From Phoenicibacter sp963592435 (GTDB taxonomy: Bacteria; Actinomycetota; Coriobacteriia; Coriobacteriales; Eggerthellaceae), in assembly GCA_963592435.1 (NCBI GenBank), contig CAVAWT010000012.1, positions 1 to 45,731 of the forward strand: a DNA stretch of 45,731 nt. Reading direction: 5' to 3'. The position numbers and the translations under genes are program-made. Position 1 is the stretch's first letter. Every line of letters begins with the position of its first letter. A model generated the notes under the pieces. That model was not told the DNA's origin, did not search any database, and saw only the letters and a program-made list of their open reading frames with translations. Positions 25,765 through 32,550 of this stretch are shown one piece after another.

Positions 25765-26118
25765 CTAGTCAACAACTCCAAAGGCGTTGACGTGGTGTTT
25801 AATAAGACAGCGAGTGTCATCAAGTTTTTTGACTTGAACAACATCAAAACGCATTGGAACGTCTGAAATGTCGTCATGTGTTAGAAGATATTGAATTGCA
25901 ATTCTCTCAGCTTGGGCACGATGTTTTTCTGTTACTTTTTCTTTTTGAAAATCCTTGCCTTCGTCAATTGCAACAACATTTACAAAAACTAGGTTGCCAT
26001 CTTCATCGTCTGCTACGATATCGAATGAACCATTTCCGCAACTCCATTCAGAGTCACGAATAGTCCACTCGTGTTTAAGCAGATACCACTCTGCGCTTAT
26101 GATGCTTTTCTTTTTCAT
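25765..26118 (-). CDS. YraN/UPF0102-like protein with altered active site
   Basis: The 117-aa protein follows the layout of the YraN/UPF0102 nuclease-fold family: an N-terminal helix (SAEWYLLKHEW), then GSFDIVADDEDGNLVFVNVV where the family has GEIDLIA...FVEVK, then a helix (EKHRAQAERIAIQYLL). The usual Glu-x-Lys of the PD-(D/E)XK site is replaced by Asn-Val-Val, so nuclease activity is doubtful. ATG 26118 follows AGAAAGG; an in-frame GTG at 26163 is less likely. It is the first gene of the minus-strand run and lies behind the paired hairpins at 26167-26208. Confidence 0.6.
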   Translation of the reverse strand: MKKKSIISAEWYLLKHEWTIRDSEWSCGNGSFDIVADDEDGNLVFVNVVAIDEGKDFQKEKVTEKHRAQAERIAIQYLLTHDDISDVPMRFDVVQVKKLDDTRCLIKHHVNAFGVVD

Positions 26119-26166
26119 TTTTTTAAACCTTTCTACTAGACTTAACTTGTTTTTAAACGACACTTA

Positions 26167-26208
26167 AATTTCTTATGTGTAAGAAATTGAGCTATCGCTT
26201 AATTTCTT
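26167..26208 (-). promoter_or_regulatory. Mutually exclusive hairpins in the leader of the minus-strand operon
   Basis: Three arms share one sequence. AATTTCTTA (26167-26175) pairs with TAAGAAATT (26180-26188) around TGTG. AAGAAATTGAGC (26181-26192) pairs with GCTTAATTTCTT (26197-26208) around TATC. The middle arm cannot do both, so the leader of the gene starting at 26118 could switch between two folds. Confidence 0.5.
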
Positions 26209-26675
26209 GTTCCGTGCTGAAATGTGCGTGAGCGATGAAGTCAAGGGCGCGAAGCGGTCGGAAATAAAGTTTTTAAGTGAAAAGAGATGTGTAAATTAAT
26301 AGAATTAATCGTGCTTTGAACGTGAAAAATTGCGAGAAAAGGCACTCTAGGGCATTGAATGTGGAAAAAAGATGTTTGCCCTATGTGTGCTTTTAAGAGC
26401 AAATTTTCTAAAAAGTTTATTGGAGACTTCACCCTTTACTTTTAAGAGTGAACGTGCAAGATTGCAAAGCCGAATAGGCGAAGCATTAATTGTAATTTTT
26501 ACGAGTCGCTTGGTAAGTGCGACGAGTAAAAGGGGTTTTAAATGGGGTTTAAGGGGGTTTTCGCTTGATAAAGCGTAAATAAAAATAAAAAGTGAGGAGC
26601 AAGATAGATGCGACGAACTTTTTAAAGTGTTTTAATTATGAAAGAATGTTTTTCGTTGATGATAAAATAAGATCT
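26209..26675. other. Non-coding stretch rich in potential secondary structure
   Basis: No convincing gene is seen here; a 68-codon open frame at 26372 has no protein-like character. The left part is GC-richer than its surroundings (AAGGGCGCGAAGCGGTCGG near 26242). GCAC/AGGGCA (26342-26354) pairs with TGCCCT/GTGC (26377-26390). TTTAC/TCGC near 26499 pairs with GCGA/GTAAA near 26519-26530. Three G4-5 runs follow (26531-26557) and a CGCTT-GATA-AAGCG hairpin near 26561. It may hold an origin, a small RNA or the leader of the methylase gene. Confidence 0.45.
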
Positions 26676-27512
26676 ATGAAAATAAATTCTGATATAAAGC
26701 CTTGTCTGAAGTGGGTGGGTGGAAAAAGACAGCTGTTGCCTGAGTTGTTGCCACTTATGCCTGAATTTGACACTTATTGTGAGCCTTTTTTTGGTGGGGG
26801 TGCTGTGTGTTTTGCAATGCAACCAAAGAAAGCAATTATCAATGATGCTAATGCTGAATTGATTAACGTTTATAAATGTATTAAAAATTCAGTTGAGGAA
26901 TTAATTGAAGATTTGAATAAGCATAAAAATGAAGCTGAGTATTTTTATGAGCTTAGGGGTCTTGATAGAGATTGTGAAAAATATAAAAGATTAACAGCAG
27001 TTCAAAAAGCAAGTAGATTTATATATTTAAACAAGACATGTTTTAATGGTCTTTATAGGGTTAATCGCGCAGGTCAACTCAATTCTCCGTTTGGAAGATA
27101 TAAAAAACCTAACATTGTTAATGAAGAATGTTTACGCGCTTTGTCTGTATATTTTGGTAATAATGATGTTCAGATTATGAACTGCGATTATAAAGATGTT
27201 CTTAGTAAAATGACATCATTAAACAGCTTTGTCTATTTAGATCCGCCGTATGACCCAGTTAGTAATTCTGCTAATTTTACTGGTTATACTGCTAGTGGTT
27301 TTAATCGAGATTCACAAATTCAGTTAAAGAAATCATTAGACGAACTGAATAATAGAGGAATAAATTTCATGCTTTCAAATTCTGCAACAGAATTTATTAT
27401 GGAACTTTATGCAGAGTATAGCATTAAGGTGGTTAAAGCTAAACGTGCAATCAATTCTAAAGGTAATAAGCGTGGAGAAATTGATGAGGTTGTGATCAGA
27501 AATTATGAGTAA
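26676..27512 (+). CDS. Dam-type adenine-N6 DNA methyltransferase
   Basis: This is a class-alpha adenine methyltransferase like Dam/DpnM, which often methylate GATC. KWVGGK is at 12-17, the AdoMet-binding EPFFGGG at 36-42 and the catalytic DPPY at 189-192, followed by the NFTGY segment typical of DpnM. The 278-aa length fits the family. The frame is open from 26592. ATG 26676 is chosen because family members begin about ten residues before KWxGGK; ATG 26646 is an alternative. It overlaps the downstream nuclease gene by eight bases (ATGAGTAA), which points to a restriction-modification pair. Target specificity is inferred, not shown. Confidence 0.92.
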   Translation: MKINSDIKPCLKWVGGKRQLLPELLPLMPEFDTYCEPFFGGGAVCFAMQPKKAIINDANAELINVYKCIKNSVEELIEDLNKHKNEAEYFYELRGLDRDCEKYKRLTAVQKASRFIYLNKTCFNGLYRVNRAGQLNSPFGRYKKPNIVNEECLRALSVYFGNNDVQIMNCDYKDVLSKMTSLNSFVYLDPPYDPVSNSANFTGYTASGFNRDSQIQLKKSLDELNNRGINFMLSNSATEFIMELYAEYSIKVVKAKRAINSKGNKRGEIDEVVIRNYE

Positions 27513-28050
27513 AGAATTGAGCCAAGGCACAAAAGCGAACACAACAGGGAAAATTTGTGAACAAATTTTATTACCTTTGTTTAAGAATAACGGTTATATT
27601 GTAATTTCGCATAAGGAATATGAAGATGATTGTCAACTTATAAAAGACCATGTTCTCAATAAAAGACTTAGAAAGCAAGCTCATTATTATAAAGATTTGG
27701 AGCGTTTAGTTTTAACTAATGCTCCATATATGTCTATTTATAATCATCAAGGTAGAACCGAGTATTTGATAATCAATAATTTTCAAAATCGCAGAATTAG
27801 AGTTGAAGTAAAATACCAGCAGGTAAGCGGTTCTGTGGATGAAAAGTTCCCTTATCTTTGGCTTAATTGTGTATATGCTTATCCTGAAAAGGAGGTCATA
27901 ATTTTGGTTGAAGGAAGTGGATTTAAAGTTGGAGCTAAAGAATGGTTATACAAGCAAGTTGAAGATGAATGGTTAATTGAAGATGATAGAGAAGTTAAAG
28001 TTATGAATCTTGGTGAGTTTGTAGAATTTTTTAATAAGGAATTGGCGTAA
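27505..28050 (+). CDS. Probable PD-(D/E)XK restriction endonuclease paired with the methylase
   Basis: The 181-aa protein contains RIRVEVKYQQVSGSVDEKFP, a PD-(D/E)XK-type core with Glu101-x-Lys103, preceded by acidic Glu86 and followed by Glu113-Lys114. The rest is mixed alpha/beta, ending EWLYKQVEDEW and an acidic helix. It is shorter than DpnII (about 290 aa) and MboI, so it is not a standard member of those families. Translational overlap with the Dam-type methylase strongly suggests that it cuts unmethylated sites of the same sequence. A non-restriction nuclease role is possible. Confidence 0.7.
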   Translation: MSKELSQGTKANTTGKICEQILLPLFKNNGYIVISHKEYEDDCQLIKDHVLNKRLRKQAHYYKDLERLVLTNAPYMSIYNHQGRTEYLIINNFQNRRIRVEVKYQQVSGSVDEKFPYLWLNCVYAYPEKEVIILVEGSGFKVGAKEWLYKQVEDEWLIEDDREVKVMNLGEFVEFFNKELA

Positions 28051-28075
28051 AAACGCTTTAAATAATTGTGTAATT

Positions 28076-29437
28076 TTATTTAAAATTGTTGCATGTGTGA
28101 GTTGCTGATGTTATGTTACCTGAGTTTGTTAGCCAGCAAGTGCCTTTTTCTTTATTTGGAGCGGAAGCCCAGTGTTTACAAAATTGACAACATTTAGAAA
28201 TTTTATTTGATGATGTAGGTGAAGTTATTATATTGTTTAGGGCATCTGTTGCTTTGCGACAGTATTCTTCATCTGTATGGGTATAAATTTTAAAAGCTGT
28301 TGATTTATGACCTGACAGAACGCGAGTTGTTTTTTCGTCAATTCTGCAATCTTTGCATAATAATGTAATGTATGTATGACGCAGTTCATGAAAATGAAAA
28401 TTGTTAGGTAAGCCATAGTCTTTTTTGTGGTATCTGAGCCATCCGCGATAAGAGCTTTGAAGAATGAAGTCACCTTGACGTGAATTGACAATGGGTGTTG
28501 ATTGAGACCATGATAGATGGAGCTTATTTTTAAAATGTTGTTTTTGTTGCGTTTTCCAATTGTCTAAAATTTCTGTTAGAGCTTGTGGGCAAGTAATGTA
28601 GCGTTCTTCACCAGTTTTTGTATCTTTTAAAATTTTTTGTTCATTTTCAAGTGATGCATGAATGTGTAGTGTTTGGTTGGAATAGTCGTTCCATGTTAAT
28701 GCTAACATTTCAGAGAGTCGAACTCCTGTGAAAAGTCCGATTAAAATTCCTATATTATAAGAATTAAGATTTTTAGACATTATTATTGAATATAATGATT
28801 GAGCTTGTGAAAGTGATAAAAATTCTTTTTCTTTGGTATCATTTTTTGGTTTTTTGACTTTTTCCATAGGATTTTTTGTTAGGAGTTCATAATCTATGGC
28901 ATGATTGAAAACTAAACATAAGAGGGAGTGATTTCTAATAATTGTTGCTCCAGTATAAGCTTTTTTAGATAGATTTTTGTTATTGTTTGGATTCATCATT
29001 TGACGATACATGTCGTCGATGTCTTTGGTGTTAATGCTGTTGAGTGGCAGATGACCGATATATGGTTTCATTCTTTTAATGATTGCATGGTAGTCATTAT
29101 ATGTTCTTGCAGTTATTTGTTTTTGTTCATATCGAGAATTAATAAAGTCAATGGCAAACTCATTAAAAGATATTAAACTTTCTTCTGTTTCTTTAAATTC
29201 GTCAATTTGTTTTTGCTTGCGCATAATGGTGATTGCTTTTTTGGTTTTTGTGCCACCAAAATATATAAACTCATTGATATCTTTTAAAGCAACAATTGCA
29301 TCAGGCTGAGATGGCAAGCTTTCTTGATAATAGTCATAGACTTGCTTTTCAGTATTCCATCCTAAGGGATACTTGATTATCCACTTGTTGCAGTCTTTTC
29401 TTTTGTGACATGAACCTTTGCAATTAGGTATACGCAT
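28076..29437 (-). CDS. int: Tyrosine recombinase (integrase) with Cys-rich ends
   Basis: This 453-aa site-specific recombinase would integrate and excise the element. An N-terminal core-binding domain (about 88-185) precedes the catalytic domain. It has Arg240 in FTGVRLSEM, HELRH with His350 and Arg353, His377 in LSGHKS and nucleophile Tyr385. Two features are unusual: the N-terminus has Cys6, 10 and 16, and the C-terminal tail after the nucleophile holds Cys416, 417, 420, 434 and 449, arranged as CxxC...C...C like a zinc site. It lies between cargo genes rather than at a visible element end. An AT-rich repeat lies just upstream of ATG 29437. Confidence 0.93.
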   Translation of the reverse strand: MRIPNCKGSCHKRKDCNKWIIKYPLGWNTEKQVYDYYQESLPSQPDAIVALKDINEFIYFGGTKTKKAITIMRKQKQIDEFKETEESLISFNEFAIDFINSRYEQKQITARTYNDYHAIIKRMKPYIGHLPLNSINTKDIDDMYRQMMNPNNNKNLSKKAYTGATIIRNHSLLCLVFNHAIDYELLTKNPMEKVKKPKNDTKEKEFLSLSQAQSLYSIIMSKNLNSYNIGILIGLFTGVRLSEMLALTWNDYSNQTLHIHASLENEQKILKDTKTGEERYITCPQALTEILDNWKTQQKQHFKNKLHLSWSQSTPIVNSRQGDFILQSSYRGWLRYHKKDYGLPNNFHFHELRHTYITLLCKDCRIDEKTTRVLSGHKSTAFKIYTHTDEEYCRKATDALNNIITSPTSSNKISKCCQFCKHWASAPNKEKGTCWLTNSGNITSATHTCNNFK

Positions 29438-29451
29438 TATATATTAGCTCC

Positions 29452-29555
29452 TATATTTTATATATTAAATCATACATATTATGTATTAATGTAACTGGGG
29501 GTTTGATGAATAATATCTCATATATATGATATAGCATGTATTATCTATGATGTTT
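29452..29555. repeat. AT-rich palindromic intergenic repeats, copies 3 and 4
   Basis: Copy 3 (about 29452-29490) reads TATATTAAATCATACATATT then ATGTATTAATGTAACTGG. Copy 4 (about 29510-29555) contains TCATATATATGATATA. They fill the junction between the integrase start and the 3' end of the nucleotidyltransferase gene, whose last codons lie in copy 4. Confidence 0.6.
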
Positions 29556-30182
29556 TATGTGTGATGTATTAGATAATGAAGCATTATGCGCATTTGCCTT
29601 GGCTTTTGCTTGAGCAATGTTTTCTGTTGGTGGTAAATGTTTTGGTTTATTGCATTGTTGCTCTTCATATTTCTTAAAGGCTTCTTGAATAAAGAAATTA
29701 GCTATTGGTGTGAGTTGATTTGTAGAGCATTTTGATTCTACAAGACTGTATACATCATCAATAGATTTTGGCTTCACTTGGTTGAGCAAAACTAAAGAAT
29801 CTGCCATATCTTGACTGTCAAGTCGTGCTGAAGTTAGTTTTAGTGCCAACATGCTTTCAGCATCAAGCACATTAACTGTTAAGTTTGAAAGGTTGAGATA
29901 CGGCTCTTGATTCATTTTTGTAGTGTCAAGAAAACCTTTAACTCCATCGTTTAACCAGTCAGAAGGCAAGTTTTGTTCAGTTGCTATCTCAGATATGATG
30001 TTTCTAAAAATTTGCTTAGGTTCAAAAATTGCATCAATGTCGTGAGTTGATGTTCTGCTGTCATAAACTGTTGCCATAACTGCACCGCCAGTTACTAAAA
30101 TTGTTCCAGATACACCACGTTGTTTCATTTTTTCATTTAGTTCTAAGTAAAGTTTTGAAATCTTTTCTTTAGTTAAGCTCAT
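29541..30182 (-). CDS. Nucleotidyltransferase-fold protein, DUF6036/AbiEii-like toxin candidate
   Basis: The 213-aa protein has a nucleotidyltransferase core: TGGAVMATVYDSRTSTHDID (31-50), with Gly32-Gly33 and the metal-binding pair Asp48 and Asp50. A helical C-terminal part includes LALKLTSARLDSQDMADSL, as in DUF6036/AbiEii-type proteins. Such enzymes serve as toxins or phage-exclusion factors, often with a partner gene upstream. Here a 110-aa gene ends one base before this start, and AAGGAGAA inside its end supports coupling. The last few residues are encoded inside an AT-rich repeat and may be an add-on. Confidence 0.75.
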   Translation of the reverse strand: MSLTKEKISKLYLELNEKMKQRGVSGTILVTGGAVMATVYDSRTSTHDIDAIFEPKQIFRNIISEIATEQNLPSDWLNDGVKGFLDTTKMNQEPYLNLSNLTVNVLDAESMLALKLTSARLDSQDMADSLVLLNQVKPKSIDDVYSLVESKCSTNQLTPIANFFIQEAFKKYEEQQCNKPKHLPPTENIAQAKAKANAHNASLSNTSHIKHHR

Positions 30183-30183
30183 T

Positions 30184-30516
30184 TTAAATTCTCCTTAAAA
30201 GGTCGTTTCCATAGAAAATGTTTCTGCTGGCAAATTCTTTTGGTGTTGTTTCAATTAAGAATTGTTGAAATTCCTTGTTTTGTGTGTCGCACGCAAAGAG
30301 AGGAGTTGGCGATGTGAGTTTTTCGTCATTAAGCCAATTTGGTTTTGAGATGCCTTTGTTATTGCAGAGATATTCAATTGTTGCTGCATATAAAATTTGT
30401 TCTTCTTTAGAAGCTAAATTGTTTGGTAAATTTGTAATGTAAGACAATAAATCATCAATATTCATTGAAATTAGGTTTTCTATGTGTTGGCAGTAGTTTG
30501 TTGATGGGCAAAGCAT
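30184..30516 (-). CDS. Unrecognised partner of the nucleotidyltransferase (candidate antitoxin)
   Basis: This 110-aa soluble, mainly helical protein has no motif I recognise. It starts at ATG 30516 behind GAAAGGAT and is directly coupled to the nucleotidyltransferase gene. Position and size fit an antitoxin or specificity partner, as in AbiEi/AbiEii-like pairs, but it lacks an evident winged-helix signature. Confidence 0.6.
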   Translation of the reverse strand: MLCPSTNYCQHIENLISMNIDDLLSYITNLPNNLASKEEQILYAATIEYLCNNKGISKPNWLNDEKLTSPTPLFACDTQNKEFQQFLIETTPKEFASRNIFYGNDLLRRI

Positions 30517-30530
30517 CGTGTATCCTTTCT

Positions 30531-30656
30531 ATTATATGCTATATATTATGTCATAAATCATATATATTATATGTGAGTGTAGCTGGTAGTTTTTAAAAAA
30601 AAATAAGTCATAAATAATAATTAATATGTATTATATATGATGTCATATATATTATT
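30531..30656. repeat. AT-rich palindromic intergenic repeats, copies 5 and 6
   Basis: Copy 5 (30531-30574) reads ATATATTATGTCATAAATC and TATATTATATGTGAGTGTA, resembling copy 3 in order and in the following CTGG. Copy 6 (about 30622-30656) contains TATTATATATGATGTCATAT. They separate the nucleotidyltransferase operon from the first XRE gene, whose stop codon lies in copy 6. Confidence 0.6.
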
Positions 30657-30993
30657 TATCTGTCTGGGTTTTCTTGTCATCTGTGGGAAATTCCTCTAAC
30701 ATTTTTTTCATGTTTGCAATGACATAAGTTTTGCAATAATCTGGTAGAGCTTGGAAAAGTTCGTTAAATTTGTTTATGGTCGCTTGTCCGCACATCATTT
30801 CACCTTCACCAGAAATCAACCATTGTGTGTCAATGCCTAGTGTTCGGCAGAAGTTTTTGATGTGGCGGTCGTTTAATTTGTGTTTGCCAGATTCAAGGGC
30901 GCAATATGTGGGTTGAGTGTAGCCAAGCATGTCTGCTACTTCGGTTTGCGTGTAGCCAAGTTTTTTTCTTGCTATTTTCATTCTTTCGTTCAT
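30652..30993 (-). CDS. XRE-family repressor 1
   Basis: The 113-aa protein has an XRE helix-turn-helix (KKLGYTQTEVADMLGYTQPT, then YCALESGKHKLNDR) and a C-terminal helical segment (FNELFQALPDYCKTYVIANM). ATG 30993 is chosen because AAAGG lies at the right distance; ATG 30999 is too close to it. It probably represses the divergent promoter toward 31120 or the transfer operon. Both XRE proteins here have the same C-terminal pattern, seen also in the facing mini-genes. Confidence 0.85.
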   Translation of the reverse strand: MNERMKIARKKLGYTQTEVADMLGYTQPTYCALESGKHKLNDRHIKNFCRTLGIDTQWLISGEGEMMCGQATINKFNELFQALPDYCKTYVIANMKKMLEEFPTDDKKTQTDK

Positions 30994-31032
30994 TTTCATC
31001 CTTTGGTTGATTTATTTTATTTTATCAAAAAT

Positions 31033-31099
31033 ATATAGATTATGTGATAGAGTTTATAAATTATAGAATATCTATATTTAATATAAAAATTTTTATATT
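31033..31099. promoter_or_regulatory. Operator-like inverted repeats between XRE gene 1 and mini-gene 1
   Basis: ATATAGAT (31033-31040) is inverted as ATCTATAT (31070-31077). A perfect 20-base palindrome built of AATATAAAAA and its complement spans 31080-31099, just before the ribosome-binding site of the divergent mini-gene. Such symmetry in a divergent promoter region fits binding by a dimeric XRE repressor. Confidence 0.5.
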
Positions 31100-31119
31100 T
31101 GTAAGGAGAGTTATGAAAT

Positions 31120-31251
31120 ATGGATGATTTAAGCGAAATAGACGGTTTATTTTTAAGTTTATCTAGCAAGTGTCAGGCAGAAATTATTAATGAGATTGAA
31201 GCAATGTTGTTTGCTTTAAGTGGTAATGGTGTAGACGTAGAGATGAATTGA
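31120..31251 (+). CDS. Mini-gene 1: 43-aa protein resembling the C-terminal segment of the XRE repressors
   Basis: ATG 31120 follows AAGGAGAG (31103-31110) by nine bases and the frame runs 43 codons. The product (IDGLFLSLSSKCQAEIINEI, then EAML) has the same hydrophobic pattern as the C-terminal segment of XRE repressor 1 (FNELFQALPDYCKTYVIANM, then KKML), with no DNA-binding domain. It is divergent from that repressor. It may bind the repressor's oligomerisation region. It is short, so coding status rests on the ribosome-binding site and the parallel with 31838. Confidence 0.5.
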   Translation: MDDLSEIDGLFLSLSSKCQAEIINEIEAMLFALSGNGVDVEMN

Positions 31252-31307
31252 TGAATTTTTAAAAGATGACATAGATGAAAATATAGATAAAAGTGAATGA
31301 GCGAAGT

Positions 31308-31356
31308 AATATATCATAGATATTAGATAATATATATGATGTAAGATATAAGAGAT
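31308..31356. repeat. AT-rich palindromic intergenic repeat, copy 7
   Basis: ATATATCATAGATATTAGAT and ATATATATGATGTAAGATAT lie immediately beyond the 3' end of the second XRE gene. They are related to the other minus-strand junction repeats. Confidence 0.55.
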
Positions 31357-31357
31357 A

Positions 31358-31687
31358 TTATGGATCATCTTCTTCTGAGGATTGATTGGAGAGCATGGTT
31401 TCTGCAAGAGAGAGGAGGTATTTTTGATTTTGAGGAGAGAGTTTATCAACGATTGAATTAAATAAGGCAAGATCTTTGTTATTAATAAACATTTCTCCTT
31501 TGCCAGTTTTGAGCCATGTTTCATTTATTGAATAAATTGAACAGATAGCTTTTATTACACTATCTCGAGGTTTAATTTTGCCTGTTTCATAAGTTGAATA
31601 TGTAACAGGAGTAATACCTAGTTTTTCACAAAATTGTTTTTGATTAAGTCCTAATACTTTTCTTATTTCTTTTAATCGTTCAATCAT
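31358..31687 (-). CDS. XRE-family repressor 2
   Basis: The 109-aa protein has an XRE helix-turn-helix (KVLGLNQKQFCEKLGITPVT, then YSTYETGKIKPRDS), followed by INETWLKTGKGEMF, a segment common in phage-type repressors. It ends with a helical piece (LFNSIVDKLSPQNQKYLLSL, then AETML). ATG 31687 follows AGAAAGAA. It is divergent from the plus-strand transfer operon that begins at 31838 and is the best candidate for its master repressor. Confidence 0.88.
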   Translation of the reverse strand: MIERLKEIRKVLGLNQKQFCEKLGITPVTYSTYETGKIKPRDSVIKAICSIYSINETWLKTGKGEMFINNKDLALFNSIVDKLSPQNQKYLLSLAETMLSNQSSEEDDP

Positions 31688-31750
31688 ATTAAATTTTTAA
31701 TTCTTTCTAAATTAATAAATTACTTTATTAAATGATAACAGATTATATAA

Positions 31751-31800
31751 CTAAATCTAATAATTAGAAATTTTTTATCTAAATATCTAAATTTTGTAGT
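31751..31800. promoter_or_regulatory. Divergent operator/promoter region between XRE gene 2 and the plus-strand operon
   Basis: Two tandem TATCTAAA boxes (31776-31783 and 31784-31791), an upstream CTAAATCTAA and an inverted TAATTAGAAA lie in the 150 bases between the divergent genes. Repeated half-sites of this kind fit repressor binding. The exact promoter boxes are unclear in such AT-rich sequence. Confidence 0.4.
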
Positions 31801-31837
31801 AAACTAACTAATTAATAGATTTCTTAGAGGAGCAAGG

Positions 31838-31999
31838 ATGACTGACAGTAAAAAATTAAATGATATTTTTAATAAATTATCAAAAAAAAATCAATTAGCT
31901 TTATTGAAAAATGGTTTTGAAAAGCTGATTGAACAAGAAAATACTGAAAAGGAAAAGGAGGAAAGGAAGAAAGATGATCGGAAAGAAGAAAAGCGATAA
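31838..31999 (+). CDS. Mini-gene 2: 53-aa protein resembling the C-terminal segment of XRE repressor 2
   Basis: ATG 31838 lies behind GAGGAGCAAGG. The product starts MTDSKKLNDIFNKLSKKNQL and continues ALLKNGFEKLIEQ, then a Lys/Glu-rich tail. The first part matches the C-terminal pattern of repressor 2 (LFNSIVDKLSPQNQKYLLSL). There is no helix-turn-helix. It is the first gene of the plus-strand operon and overlaps the next by 26 bases. A dominant-negative or antirepressor role is an inference. Confidence 0.55.
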   Translation: MTDSKKLNDIFNKLSKKNQLALLKNGFEKLIEQENTEKEKEERKKDDRKEEKR

Positions 32000-32174
32000 A
32001 GGTTTAGAGGAAGTCGATGTTGATGCATTGGAACAAACAGCAAAAGAATTAATGAATGATATGGAGATATTAATGTCTTTAATAGATCTTGAAATTGATG
32101 CAATGCAAAGATTAATTAATTCAATGGACGGTATTGAAGTAATTAAAAAGAAACAAAAGAATCACAAAAAATAA
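31974..32174 (+). CDS. Small helical protein
   Basis: The 66-aa product (MIGKKKSDKGLEEVDVDALE onward) is a basic-ended, heptad-rich helical protein. ATG 31974 follows a GAGGAAAGGAAG purine tract within the preceding gene; the open frame extends to a TTG at 31929 without a better start. No family is recognised. Confidence 0.6.
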   Translation: MIGKKKSDKGLEEVDVDALEQTAKELMNDMEILMSLIDLEIDAMQRLINSMDGIEVIKKKQKNHKK

Positions 32175-32197
32175 AATAACCAGATAGGAGGATTGTT

Positions 32198-32548
32198 ATG
32201 AGTAAAAAGAAGGAAATTAAAAAGTTAGAGAATAGGGTTCGAGGACTTGAATATTGGATTAATGATGTTGAGCATGAGAAATTTATAGAGGTTCAAGATG
32301 CTCTCGAAGATATCCAACGTGATGTCTTGTGTCATGAGGAGAGAATTGACGAGCTTTTTGACATGATGAATGAATTTTTGCCAAAAATTATAGAGCTTAA
32401 TTCTAGTAATCAAGAATTGATTAGTGATTTGACAAAGATTGCTAATAGACATACGGAGGATTTAAAACAGCTTCATCAAATTGTGAGTATGTTGAATAGG
32501 ACTGATGAATATGTTTTTAAAATTGCTACTAATGCGAAAGAGCTTTAG
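32198..32548 (+). CDS. Coiled-coil protein
   Basis: This 116-aa protein is almost entirely predicted coiled coil (KKLENRVRGLEYWINDVEHE, LYDMMNEFLPKI-like heptads), with an acidic middle. ATG 32198 follows ATAGGAGG. It ends two bases before the next gene starts. It may be a structural or regulatory partner; function unknown. Confidence 0.65.
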   Translation: MSKKKEIKKLENRVRGLEYWINDVEHEKFIEVQDALEDIQRDVLCHEERIDELFDMMNEFLPKIIELNSSNQELISDLTKIANRHTEDLKQLHQIVSMLNRTDEYVFKIATNAKEL

Positions 32549-32550
32549 TC

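Noticed and set aside
26531..26557. G-quadruplex
   Set aside because: Only three G4-5 runs are present within a reasonable distance; a fourth is lacking.
26372..26578. 68-codon open frame in the non-coding stretch
   Set aside because: No ribosome-binding site, and the frame crosses stem-loops and G-runs; the translation has no protein-like pattern.
27505..28050. DpnII/MboI family endonuclease
   Set aside because: The protein is about 100 residues shorter and only the general PD-(D/E)XK pattern is visible, so a family name is not justified.
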